Source: Brasenia schreberi
Taxonomy: Eukaryota > Streptophyta > Magnoliopsida > Nymphaeales > Cabombaceae
Length of the DNA stretch: 64,000 nucleotides
Reading direction: 5' to 3'
Assembly: GCA_036023115.1 (NCBI GenBank)
Contig: JAYKKT010000086.1
Coordinates: 16,073,501-16,137,500 of the forward strand
Positions 62,201-64,000 of this stretch are shown here, one piece after another (within the stretch, counting starts at the first letter, position 1; the number at the start of each line of letters is the position of its first letter). The notes under the pieces were generated by a model. The model did no database searches. It was not told where the DNA came from and saw nothing but the letters and a program-made list of their open reading frames with translations. Made by a program: the position numbers and the translations under genes.

Positions 62201-62770
62201 AACTAAGCCTTTCCCCAAACTAGATGGGGTCGCTACAAAAATCCCTCACAGATATGTGATTTTTTTCAGTTCTCCTAAAAGGCATATGATAATGAATTAA
62301 GATAAACATTTTTCCATATAAGCTGCTACCTATTGATGGTATAATCAGATAAGCAGAACTACTTACCACATAGGTCTAGAACTCTGAAACATCATGCAAG
62401 TTAGAAATAAGAAAACAAACGTATACCTATTTGGTGCAGGGTACGGTTCCATTGGATTTCTTTCTTGTCCATTGGCCGTTTCTCAGTGGATCCAATTTTA
62501 CTCAACCCAGAAGAACCACTTTCTGATCTCAAATCATCAATTACTGTACCATCCAGTTCTTCTCGATGAGTATTATTACTCTCACTCTCAACAGCACCAC
62601 TATCATGCTGCCACAAGGACAAATCTTTCTCAACGTTGGCTTTCAAAAGTACTACAGGATCCTGAATCGGTTCACCATCTTCAGTGACTATTGGTGCAGT
62701 TATAATCCTTCCACTACCAATGACAGAATTCATCTTTCGACATTCTTCTTTCCAGATAGCATATTTCTCC
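17758..62770 (-). CDS. RabGAP/TBC-domain protein, C-terminal eight exons (5' part outside window)
   Basis: Activates GTP hydrolysis by Rab/Ypt GTPases in membrane traffic (family knowledge). Coding exons on the minus strand: 62427-62770, 61591-61713, 61304-61392, 20014-20119, 19281-19378, 18096-18353, 17883-17966, 17758-17796 (TGA). Each junction has GT-AG and compatible phase, giving one open frame with no stop. The TBC signature is present: 'IGLDVVR' across the first junction is the I-x-x-D-x-x-R arginine finger, and 'YCQG' at the end of 61591-61713 is the Y-x-Q glutamine finger. '[20 protein letters not shown]' and 'MMWALEY' follow, as in plant GYP7/TBC1D15-like proteins. The intron between 61304 and 20119 is 41,184 bp of nested mobile elements. 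N-terminal exons, promoter and start codon lie beyond 64000. The coding frame looks intact, so the gene may be expressed if this intron is removed. Confidence 0.85.
17883..17966 (-). CDS. TBC gene exon
   Basis: Twenty-eight codons starting '[15 protein letters not shown]', lysine-rich toward the end. Acceptor 'ttcttctgaccag', donor 'gtcagt'. It lies after the TBC domain. Length is a multiple of three, so both flanking introns are phase 0. Confidence 0.8.
18096..18353 (-). CDS. TBC gene exon (end of TBC domain plus linker)
   Basis: Eighty-six codons beginning '[17 protein letters not shown]', the conserved last helix of the TBC domain in this plant subfamily. A charged linker rich in E, K and S follows, then a hydrophobic helix '[11 protein letters not shown]'. 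Acceptor 'ttattgtgcag', donor 'gtactg'. Confidence 0.85.
19008..19107 (+). repeat. 28-bp perfect direct repeat in a TBC intron
   Basis: Identical 28-base segments at 19008-19035 and 19080-19107 (core CACTATAGGGGCCTGCAGAT), a 72-base period. Just outside, 'agtatccccatgca' also occurs twice (about 18995 and 19148). A small minisatellite-like duplication inside an intron. Confidence 0.85.
19281..19378 (-). CDS. TBC gene exon (domain core)
   Basis: Encodes '[16 protein letters not shown]' and '...[13 protein letters not shown]', a highly conserved part of the TBC fold. Acceptor 'gttgactgcag', donor 'gtatac'. The first codon is completed by the last base of 20014-20119, giving E as the family expects. 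Confidence 0.9.
20014..20119 (-). CDS. TBC gene exon after the 41-kb intron
   Basis: Encodes '[17 protein letters not shown]' and '[15 protein letters not shown]', matching the segment that follows the F-W-C-F-E-R-L-M block in plant TBC proteins. Acceptor '...gaaattaaag', donor 'gtacat'. This acceptor must pair with the donor at 61303 across the nested elements. Confidence 0.9.
20181..20252. repeat. (TC)36 microsatellite
   Basis: Seventy-two bases of pure TC, 60 bases upstream (gene sense) of the exon at 20014-20119, so on the gene strand it is a long GA tract near the 3' end of the giant intron. It produces an apparent Arg-Glu repeat protein that is not real. Confidence 0.97.
20713..20964 (+). 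mobile_element. RTE-clade LINE, 5' part (split by element Z)
   Basis: Left part of a LINE whose right part is 59460-61151. It holds a 5' segment including 'tgatcagtcccaagctc' and 'gggttgtgttaggcttcc', typical of plant RTE LINE 5' ends. The 13-bp TSD TGAATTGAAACGA lies at 20700-20712 and again at 61152-61164, which pairs the two parts. Z splits it with TSD GTTTC. Without insertions the LINE is about 1.9 kb, so it is internally deleted relative to full RTE LINEs. Confidence 0.8.
20965..21239 (+). repeat. element Z 5' LTR
   Basis: 275 bp, starts TGTTAAAG, ends GTCAACA, directly followed by the primer-binding site. Shorter than the 3' LTR because part of an internal palindrome ('ctcctattgga...tccaataggag') has been lost. 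Confidence 0.92.
21474..22022 (+). pseudogene. element Z gag, N-terminal part
   Basis: Gag (UBN2-type) of copia Z. Frames carry 'ITNLKLDGK' (about 21520), '[19 protein letters not shown]' and '[16 protein letters not shown]' (21790-21838). Stop codons and frameshifts are present. The sequence breaks off where element Y is inserted and resumes at 32036. Confidence 0.8.
22023..22126 (-). repeat. element Y 3' LTR, distal part
   Basis: End of the LTR, separated from the rest (27269-27477) by element X. Contains the perfect hairpin GATTGGAGG-CATT-CCTCCAATC at 22084-22105. Confidence 0.88.
22127..22440 (+). repeat. element X 5' LTR
   Basis: 314 bp, TGTTGAAG...ATTACAACA. It contains a possible TATA region 'ccttatataaggg' near 22290 and shares extended similarity with the LTRs of U. 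Confidence 0.93.
22571..22771 (+). pseudogene. captured fragment: HAD-like hydrolase C-terminal part
   Basis: One frame reads '[20 protein letters not shown]' then '[13 protein letters not shown]', ending in a hydrophobic '...[12 protein letters not shown]'. This resembles the last conserved block of plant haloacid-dehalogenase-like hydrolases (G(D/N)..(R/K)KDY.PA...GM.A.L.DRF). Only about 65 codons are present and upstream motifs are missing, so it is a fragment carried by X. No ATG begins it. The family call comes from memory of conserved motifs, not a search. Confidence 0.6.
22780..23430 (+). pseudogene. captured fragment: chromomethylase (BAH domain + methyltransferase motif I)
   Basis: Chromomethylases are plant CHG/CHH DNA cytosine methyltransferases. 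Here 22800-23180 reads as a BAH domain: '[17 protein letters not shown]', '[20 protein letters not shown]', '[20 protein letters not shown]' and '[14 protein letters not shown]'. After a frameshift, about 23235-23390 carries '[20 protein letters not shown]', matching methyltransferase motif I (DLYSGCGGMSTGL), then '[18 protein letters not shown]'. The second glycine-rich position is changed (CC for GC). The catalytic PC motif IV and chromodomain are absent. No introns are visible across the BAH region, consistent with capture from a spliced transcript. It cannot be an active enzyme. Confidence 0.75.
23675..23850 (+). repeat. tandem repeat inside element X, two units of about 90 bp
   Basis: The block 'aaaacttatctccacg' plus poly-T, 'agaaaaggaag' and 'gtgtaactgctgcccatc' occurs at about 23685-23745 and again at about 23777-23833. 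It belongs to filler around 'cttcctgattt', which also occurs (inverted) in element U at 56100-56270. Confidence 0.7.
23880..24370 (+). pseudogene. captured fragment: LNK-like (night light-inducible clock protein)
   Basis: An open stretch at 24020-24208 reads '[20 protein letters not shown]' followed by '[10 protein letters not shown]'. This matches a conserved motif of plant LNK proteins, (E/D)...RQLQD.I..L...TKLCIRDSL(Y/F)R. LNKs are co-regulators of circadian transcription. Upstream and downstream frames are broken by stops. The call rests on this one motif, so confidence is moderate. Confidence 0.5.
24846..25225 (+). pseudogene. captured fragment: DRP5A-like dynamin-related protein
   Basis: First frame, 24870-25080: '[20 protein letters not shown]' then '[15 protein letters not shown]'. 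After a frameshift, about 25100-25220: '[19 protein letters not shown]', '[14 protein letters not shown]' and 'SIERACRRK'. The order and motifs match the C-terminal half of plant DRP5A-type dynamins (cytokinesis and organelle fission). A 21-bp perfect tandem duplication at 24891-24932 repeats 'VGGIKCP'. A stop and a frameshift make it non-coding. It runs straight into a PPR fragment at about 25225. Confidence 0.65.
25225..25430 (+). pseudogene. captured fragment: DYW/E-type PPR protein C-terminal part
   Basis: Reads '[10 protein letters not shown]' near 25245-25275, matching the (K)KEPG(C/S)SWIE(V/I) start of the E domain in organelle RNA-editing PPR proteins. After a frameshift follow '[20 protein letters not shown]' and '[14 protein letters not shown]' at 25315-25425, matching HP...EIY..L..L...MKE.GYVPD...VLHDVEE(E). 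The DYW deaminase core with its zinc ligands is missing. Directly adjacent to the dynamin fragment. Confidence 0.75.
25431..26445 (+). other. element X 3' non-coding filler
   Basis: No protein recognised. It is shared with element U on the opposite strand: the block at about 26090-26280 (around 'gtgaagaggcgcagaccgac' and 'gagtggtagagagagggca') corresponds to 48470-48670 of U. This is family backbone rather than captured gene. Confidence 0.65.
26450..26800 (+). repeat. 52-bp minisatellite, about 6.5 units
   Basis: Tandem units of about 52 bases, each with 'atgatcagccagga', 'ggctgagttgatgttgcag' and 'agatgctgcttgag'. Units differ at several positions. It sits just 5' of the polypurine tract of element X. 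In U the matching position (rc of about 48960-49180) has only loosely similar 'gcagccttcatggctgcaa' motifs. Confidence 0.85.
26922..27263 (+). repeat. element X 3' LTR
   Basis: 342 bp. It starts CGTTGAAG (the expected T is changed to C) and ends ATTACAACA. Longer than the 5' LTR mainly because it keeps a GC-rich block at 27147-27180 that is shortened in the 5' copy. Confidence 0.92.
27269..27477 (-). repeat. element Y 3' LTR, proximal part
   Basis: Continues the LTR begun at 22023-22126 after element X and its TSD are removed. Compared with the intact LTR at 31723-32035, the junction restores an uninterrupted alignment. It ends (plus strand) CTTCTAACA beside the polypurine tract. Confidence 0.88.
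27485..31065 (-). pseudogene. element Y gag-pol
   Basis: Copia polyprotein on the minus strand, starting ATG at 31065 ('[12 protein letters not shown]'). Gag 30481-31065 has the LDGRNY...W and GRW motifs. A CCHC knuckle '[14 protein letters not shown]' lies at about 30208-30250 and a protease-like '[12 protein letters not shown]' near 29940-29975, where the usual DSGA is DSGV. Integrase is 28795-29414, with the D and SDNG landmarks. RT 28085-28357 ends at 'SPRAWFE' and jumps directly to '[19 protein letters not shown]'. The stretch with YVDD, roughly 200 residues by family comparison, is therefore deleted. RNase H 27570-28067 has '[19 protein letters not shown]'. Several frameshifts and stops. 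Not functional. Confidence 0.85.
31150..31530. repeat. element Y leader tandem repeats
   Basis: Imperfect repeats built from 'gccacgatctcaatgact', 'cagccacataaaagtctgcac' variants and 'tgcacgataatgagtc', repeated four to five times between the primer-binding site and gag of Y. Confidence 0.75.
31723..32035 (-). repeat. element Y 5' LTR
   Basis: About 313 bp; on the minus strand it starts TGTTAGAAGAG. Intact copy used to rejoin the split 3' LTR. The hairpin seen in the other copy is present with two changes (about 31786-31807). Confidence 0.88.
32036..33038 (+). pseudogene. element Z gag end, protease and pre-integrase
   Basis: Continuation of Z after Y. The protease region at 32456-32698 reads '[12 protein letters not shown]', where the catalytic DSGA is changed to DSDA, so the protease would be inactive. 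Then about 32830-33038 carries the GAG-pre-integrase pattern '[18 protein letters not shown]' and a degraded zinc-binding segment (one CxxC cysteine pair is lost). Ends at the hAT insertion. Confidence 0.8.
33345..34165 (-). pseudogene. hAT transposase, C-terminal part
   Basis: Downstream part of the transposase after copia W is removed. 33975-34165 contains '[20 protein letters not shown]'. About 33725-33880 reads '[20 protein letters not shown]', matching the hAT dimerisation domain (S.(A/T).(A/C)..ERN(W/F)S....(H/I)SK.RN.L). About 33345-33605 is an acidic tail. Non-coding gaps with GT-AG-like edges between the blocks suggest original introns. Confidence 0.8.
34166..34505 (+). repeat. element W 5' LTR
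   Basis: 340 bp. Contains a near-perfect palindrome at 34256-34286 (TCCCAATGGATCAGA, one base, then its reverse complement). Confidence 0.93.
34869..39077 (+). pseudogene. element W gag-pol
   Basis: Starts ATG at 34869 or 34884 and ends TGA at 39075-39077 before the polypurine tract. Gag: '[18 protein letters not shown]' at about 34950, with a TAA stop at 35197-35199. The longest open stretch, 35304-36791, holds knuckle '[14 protein letters not shown]', protease '[12 protein letters not shown]' (about 35976-36011) and '[14 protein letters not shown]'. It then holds integrase through 'IDDCTRF', and 'SDNG' is followed by a frameshift. RT: 37667-37993 reaches 'WQLWQLD' and then, after a deletion, continues at '(E)EVTLWTK'. 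The section between QLDVKNAFL and SLYGLKQSPRAWF is lost, while 'YVDDIIITG' survives at about 38094. RNase H 38463-39077 carries '[16 protein letters not shown]' and a 27-bp in-frame tandem duplication at 38931-38984. Confidence 0.88.
39085..39429 (+). repeat. element W 3' LTR
   Basis: 345 bp, nearly identical to the 5' LTR, with the same palindrome. It differs by a few substitutions and a short extra 'ttgtaatctccc' type segment near 39361. Confidence 0.93.
39484..39518 (-). mobile_element. 35-bp RTE LINE 3'-end insertion
   Basis: On the minus strand it reads '...agtatgggaaaaggctta' ending in (GTT)n, the 3' end of the same RTE LINE family as 59460-61151. It is flanked by perfect 15-bp direct repeats CATGAATAGGCTGAT at 39469-39483 and 39519-39533, the mark of target-primed insertion. 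It lies inside the hAT transposase, so it post-dates the hAT. Confidence 0.85.
39561..41123 (-). pseudogene. hAT transposase, BED finger and DUF659 part
   Basis: From ATG at 41123 ('MAGRGDRD'). The BED-type zinc finger includes 'DPTWHWG', 'CLFCEK' and '[20 protein letters not shown]' (about 40970-41100). A frameshift near 40945 leads into 40410-40952, rich in Arg/Ser, then '[20 protein letters not shown]'. A single TAG at about 40407-40409 interrupts the frame. 39561-40376 is the DUF659/RNase H-like core with '[19 protein letters not shown]', '[13 protein letters not shown]' and '[14 protein letters not shown]', all conserved in hAT transposases. It stops at 39561, just before the RTE tail insertion. 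Only a few lesions, so it is a rather young copy, but inactive. Confidence 0.88.
41589..41947 (+). pseudogene. element Z integrase fragment
   Basis: Z resumes after the hAT: '[20 protein letters not shown]' and '[12 protein letters not shown]', the integrase core landmarks (the first catalytic D region reads YNDN instead of FIDD). A TAA follows at 41830-41832 and the frame is broken before element V. Confidence 0.85.
41948..42271 (-). repeat. element V 3' LTR
   Basis: 324 bp; minus strand TGTTGAAAATCAAG...AATCA. Contains a palindromic 'ccaatggatca...tgatccattg' near 42168-42194, like that of W and T. Confidence 0.9.
42279..46219 (-). pseudogene. element V gag-pol (mosaic)
   Basis: Starts ATG at 46219. 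Gag runs to about 45240, with knuckle '[14 protein letters not shown]' and '(K)[15 protein letters not shown]'. Protease near 45100 has 'DSGA(I)DHMV'. Integrase at 44302-44610 and 43766-44179 includes '[19 protein letters not shown]'. From about 43650 to 42440 the sequence changes lineage: '[20 protein letters not shown]', '[10 protein letters not shown]' (about 43190-43220), '[19 protein letters not shown]', '[18 protein letters not shown]' and '[14 protein letters not shown]'. It returns to the W-like lineage for '[14 protein letters not shown]' at 42279-42400, joining at the conserved 'NPVFHE'. Many frameshifts and stops. Confidence 0.82.
46771..47094 (-). repeat. element V 5' LTR
   Basis: 324 bp, closely similar to the copy at 41948-42271. 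Its outer end reads CCACCA (plus strand) instead of CAACA, so the usual TG terminus is mutated. Confidence 0.88.
47095..47961 (+). pseudogene. element Z integrase end and RT start
   Basis: Z resumes after V: '[18 protein letters not shown]' in broken frame, then open 47179-47646 with '[20 protein letters not shown]', '[17 protein letters not shown]' and 'TYSRGERK'. About 47860-47955 gives '[13 protein letters not shown]' and '(G)CK', the RT entry. Cut here by element U; the next residues resume at 57611. Confidence 0.85.
47962..48264 (-). repeat. element U 3' LTR
   Basis: 303 bp, plus-strand TGTTGGAATT...TCTCAACA, with an extra AT-dinucleotide run near 48242-48255. A TATA-like 'cattatataaggg' motif (minus) is shared with X. 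Confidence 0.9.
48265..49220 (-). other. element U non-coding filler shared with X
   Basis: Reverse complement matches 25600-26920 of X, for example 48470-48670 against 26090-26280. Short 'gcagcc.tcatggctgcaa' motifs recur at 48990-49170. No protein recognised. Confidence 0.65.
49222..49529 (-). pseudogene. captured fragment: SAC51-like bHLH protein, second part
   Basis: Continues 55095-55561 after copia T is removed. Reads '[18 protein letters not shown]', '[19 protein letters not shown]' and '[11 protein letters not shown]', ending 'APLKRR' and TAG. The acidic E(M)HE(D/N)TE..(D/E)ALL.SDDD...DEV.STGHSP block is typical of the SAC51/SACL-type plant bHLH family. The bHLH domain that normally follows is missing, so the capture took only the N-terminal half. 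Confidence 0.62.
49530..49873 (+). repeat. element T 5' LTR
   Basis: 344 bp with 'ttaatgtg(t/c)' repeats at its start and a palindrome CCCAATGGATCT...AGATCTATTGGG at about 49641-49669. Confidence 0.95.
50484..54743 (+). pseudogene. element T gag-pol
   Basis: Starts ATG at 50484 ('[10 protein letters not shown]') and ends TGA at 54741-54743, one base before the polypurine tract. Gag to about 51400 has '[17 protein letters not shown]', stops near 50640 and 50738, and knuckle '[14 protein letters not shown]'. Protease 'SGATDHMV' lies at about 51590-51612 and pre-integrase '[18 protein letters not shown]' at about 51963. Integrase 52080-52500 has 'FIDDFFRL', a TAG before '(D)NGGEYC', and '[11 protein letters not shown]'. 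RT about 53270-53840 has '[13 protein letters not shown]', '[11 protein letters not shown]'-like text with changes, and '[11 protein letters not shown]'. RNase H at about 54265-54740 has '[19 protein letters not shown]' and '[13 protein letters not shown]'. All domains are present and the lesions are mainly point stops and small frameshifts, so this is the least damaged copia element here, but still not functional. Confidence 0.88.
54751..55094 (+). repeat. element T 3' LTR
   Basis: 344 bp, same length as the 5' LTR. In its palindrome the mismatch falls on the opposite arm compared with the 5' LTR. Confidence 0.95.
55095..55561 (-). pseudogene. captured fragment: SAC51-like bHLH protein, first part
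   Basis: ATG at 55559-55561 begins '[20 protein letters not shown]', then an unstructured stretch, then '[17 protein letters not shown]', matching the (Q/E)K(R/K)F(L/I)(I/V)FDQSG motif of SAC51/bHLH143-type proteins. SAC51-type factors link thermospermine to vascular growth in Arabidopsis (family knowledge). The frame is open until copia T. Across T it rejoins 49529-49222 in the same frame. It lies inside element U, so it is a carried copy rather than the native gene. A parent gene elsewhere is expected. Confidence 0.62.
55824..55895 (-). pseudogene. captured fragment: P5A-type ATPase, TGES exon piece
   Basis: Reads '[20 protein letters not shown]' then 'PQWK', the actuator-domain region with the TGES phosphatase loop of P5A ATPases (PDR2/MIA in Arabidopsis, endoplasmic reticulum). 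It lies downstream, in element sense, of the larger piece at 56720-57045 with unrelated sequence between, so the captured gene has been broken up. Confidence 0.7.
55896..56719 (-). other. element U filler between two P5A-ATPase pieces
   Basis: 56100-56270 holds three copies of a 'cttcctgatttt(a/g)tggga' type block also found in X at 23590-23760. 56390-56690 has open frames on the minus strand ('[19 protein letters not shown]') that I cannot assign; possibly another captured gene piece. Confidence 0.5.
56720..57045 (-). pseudogene. captured fragment: P5A-type ATPase (PDR2/MIA-like), membrane region
   Basis: Reads '[19 protein letters not shown]', '[19 protein letters not shown]', '[19 protein letters not shown]' and '[12 protein letters not shown]'. 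These are the first transmembrane pair and following loop of plant P5A ATPases, nearly unchanged. The frame is open for about 100 codons, then enters non-homologous sequence after 'VHRGGK'. The catalytic DKTGT region is absent. The high similarity to my memory of the family suggests recent capture. Confidence 0.78.
57308..57610 (-). repeat. element U 5' LTR
   Basis: 303 bp; minus strand TGTTGAGAATATATG...TTTCAACA followed by the primer-binding site. Similar along most of its length to the 3' LTR and, more distantly, to the LTRs of X. Confidence 0.9.
57611..58965 (+). pseudogene. element Z RT and RNase H
   Basis: Z resumes after U with a disturbed 'W' codon (TAG) and '[20 protein letters not shown]'. 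'[20 protein letters not shown]' (about 57800) and '[13 protein letters not shown]' follow. '[11 protein letters not shown]' lies at about 58048-58080 and RNase H text such as '(Y)[18 protein letters not shown]' at about 58505-58560. Stops and frameshifts are frequent, as expected for the oldest copia of the nest. Confidence 0.85.
58846..59204 (+). repeat. 176-bp tandem duplication at the 3' end of Z
   Basis: 58846-59021 and 59022-about 59200 are near-identical direct repeats. Each contains the end of RNase H, the polypurine tract ('acccaacttaag...gcat') and the first 56 or so bases of the LTR. The first unit therefore holds a truncated LTR start at 58966-59021, ahead of the true LTR at 59142. 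Confidence 0.88.
59142..59454 (+). repeat. element Z 3' LTR
   Basis: 313 bp, TGTTAAAGG...GTCAACA. Contains the inverted repeat CTCCTATTGGA (59202-59212) / TCCAATAGGAG (59224-59234). Confidence 0.92.
59460..61151 (+). mobile_element. RTE-clade LINE, main part
   Basis: Continues 20713-20964. Endonuclease start: '[20 protein letters not shown]' and 'LCLPETKWV' (about 59610-59710), then a deletion. RT: 60030-60317 with '[20 protein letters not shown]', '[15 protein letters not shown]' and '[18 protein letters not shown]'; just past it 'DEVPWC' has the following FADD box lost. Tail: '[20 protein letters not shown]' and '(T)RKNRLRWF' (about 60790-60910). The 3' end is 'ctagtatgggaaaaggatt' followed by (GTT)n at 61131-61145, the RTE hallmark, then the TSD at 61152-61164. 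Inactive. Confidence 0.85.
61304..61392 (-). CDS. TBC gene exon before the 41-kb intron
   Basis: Encodes '(G)[18 protein letters not shown]' and '[11 protein letters not shown]', the conserved TBC segment after the glutamine finger. Acceptor 'tattccatgcag', donor 'gtactc' at 61303-61298. The next exon is 41 kb away. Confidence 0.92.
61591..61713 (-). CDS. TBC gene exon with both catalytic fingers
   Basis: Encodes '[14 protein letters not shown]' (arginine finger, completed by I-G from the previous exon) through '[15 protein letters not shown]' (glutamine finger). Acceptor 'cctttttatcag', donor 'gtatgt'. Confidence 0.92.
62185..62234 (-). mobile_element. 50-bp RTE LINE 3'-end insertion in a TBC intron
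   Basis: Minus strand: 'agcgaccccatctagtttgg', then 'ggaaaggctta' and 'gttgtagttgttgctgttg', the tail of an RTE LINE. Flanked by 19-bp direct repeats ACAAAAATCCCTCGCAGAT (62166-62184) and the same with one G-to-A change (62235-62253). Confidence 0.85.
62427..62770 (-). CDS. TBC gene exon, start of TBC domain
   Basis: Encodes '[19 protein letters not shown]', '[20 protein letters not shown]', an acidic/serine-rich loop of about 70 residues, and '[10 protein letters not shown]'. Acceptor 'cttgtactccag', donor 'gtatac'. The long loop between the first and second TBC helices is normal for this plant subfamily. Upstream exons, including the usual RGG(V/I)HP...R..VW.FLLG(C)Y block, are not in the window. 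Confidence 0.9.
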
Positions 62771-64000
62771 CTGGAGTACAAGAACAGAAGATACAAGAAG
62801 GCAGAATCATTAAAAAACTATAGCCTACCATAAATTTCAACAATTAGCAAATTCTGATAAAGTTTTTAAAACTATAAAAGGAAATTACAGTAGGAAACAG
62901 GTCTGGAACCACTTCCCGAGCTGATTAGGTTTATAGAAATAAAATGTTAACCATAGGAAGGCCTTCTGTAGATCACAATAGCAACATGACAAGTCTGAAG
63001 ATGAACTACATGGTTTTACAAGTTTATCTGCGGTTTTGACAAAAGAAGGTATCTGAAAATATTATCCCTAAAGAAACTATATTTATGCATCCAGTGAATA
63101 GACCATATGAAACTAATGATCCCTGTTTGTGGGGAGAAAATCAAATAGAAAAACTGCAAGAAAGAGAAAACAGCTTTATCAAGTTTTCATCTACATTAAC
63201 ACAGTAAACAAAGAAGAATAAGAATGAAATAAACCCAAAAGAAGTGTAAAGGGTAATAGAAAGAAGATATTTCACGTGTACCATTATTGCAGCAATACAA
63301 TTATCTCAAAGGTACTCTAAAGGAGTGAAAGGTACTTAAAGAACAGGATAAAATAAATGCACACACGCAAACTTGAAGTAAGAGGAATCCAGCAAAGGCT
63401 CGTTATTGCTATGATGCGTTCAATTATAACAGGATAAACCACAATTATATGACAATCCTTAATGAGGAAAGGAAATAGTTATTGAGAAGAATAATAATCT
63501 TATTGATTAAAAGATAAAAGCAACTTACAGTATATGGCAGATTGGAGGCATTCCTCCAATCTGCCCAATACAAGAAGACTCTCGGCTCCACACTGCTGCC
63601 GCCACTTTCTCTTTTCATCTCTTCTAACTAATCCCTAATTAGCTATTAATACCCTGTAGCCTTCCTACCGACATGATTTTCTCAAGTGGTTCGAGCAAAT
63701 ACGTCAAGGTTCCATTTTTTTCATTACACACTGCACTTTCATGCTTATCTCTCTCACTACTTCATCCCTTGTCCCTTAGGTTCTGATCTTGATGCATCCC
63801 ATCACATTTCAAGTACAATGTTTTGTTCTTCAACTTTACTTCAAGTTATTTTCCGGTTACTTCAATAATGGTTCCTTAAACACAACCTCGCGGATCGGGC
63901 ACTGCTAATCTCCCTTCCTTCATCAAGGCAGTCAATTTCTATATCCTTGGTCCTTTTCATAAAAACAGCTTTTGGATTTTCAGAAGCTATATGCAAATTG
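62771..64000. other. TBC gene upstream intron, no exon found
   Basis: I find no further TBC exon on the minus strand before the window ends. Part of the interval is an LTR-like sequence (63478-63700). Confidence 0.5.
63478..63700. repeat. LTR fragment related to element Y
   Basis: 'cttattgat...taaaagataaaagcaacttacagt' followed by GATTGGAGG-CATT-CCTCCAATC-TGCCC at 63540-63566 closely parallels the Y LTR at 22040-22110, including the perfect hairpin. Beyond about 63570 the sequences diverge, so this is another member or a fragment of a related LTR; any internal region would run past 64000. Confidence 0.6.

Noticed and set aside
62394..62687. 97-codon plus-strand open frame
   Set aside because: Antisense shadow of the TBC exon 62427-62770.

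Overview
This is nuclear DNA of a flowering plant. It is AT-rich, has GT-AG introns, and is packed with plant-type mobile elements (Ty1/copia LTR retrotransposons, RTE and L1 LINEs, MULE and hAT transposons) and fragments of plant-specific genes (chromomethylase, DYW-type PPR, plant mobile domain). The species cannot be named from the sequence.

Layout. 1-6580: intergenic repeats with no gene. 6600-8420 (+): decayed plant-mobile-domain gene. 8650-10620 and 15150-17220 (both -): two related, decayed MULE transposases. Between and around them, 10620-13110 holds pieces of an L1-type LINE (-). 17758-62770 (-): the only gene that looks alive, a RabGAP of the TBC-domain class. Eight exons (last eight, including the stop) are visible; its 5' exons lie beyond the window.

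The main feature is intron 20120-61303 of that gene, 41,184 bp long. Target-site duplications (TSDs) let it be peeled apart. An RTE LINE (TSD TGAATTGAAACGA) entered the intron. A copia element, here called Z (TSD GTTTC, now 20965-59454), entered the LINE. Four elements then entered Z: copia Y (-, about 22023-32035), a hAT transposon (33039-41588, 8-bp TSD), copia V (-, 41948-47094) and the non-autonomous LTR element U (-, 47962-57610). A third layer followed: non-autonomous element X in the 3' LTR of Y, copia W in the hAT, and copia T in U.

X and U belong to one LTR-retrotransposon family with no recognisable gag or pol. Instead they carry pieces of unrelated host genes in the element's own orientation. 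X carries a HAD-like hydrolase, a chromomethylase (BAH domain plus methyltransferase motif I), an LNK-like clock protein, a DRP5A-like dynamin and a DYW-type PPR protein. U carries a P5A-type ATPase (PDR2/MIA-like) and a SAC51-like bHLH protein. T interrupts the SAC51-like piece with a perfect 5-bp TSD. This multi-gene-capturing family is the most interesting thing in the window. Second is copia V, whose RT/RNase H block comes from a different copia lineage than its gag and integrase.

Every copia coding region here carries stops, frameshifts or deletions, so none looks autonomous. The TBC exons keep open frame, matching intron phases and both catalytic finger motifs, so that gene may still work if the 41-kb intron is spliced.
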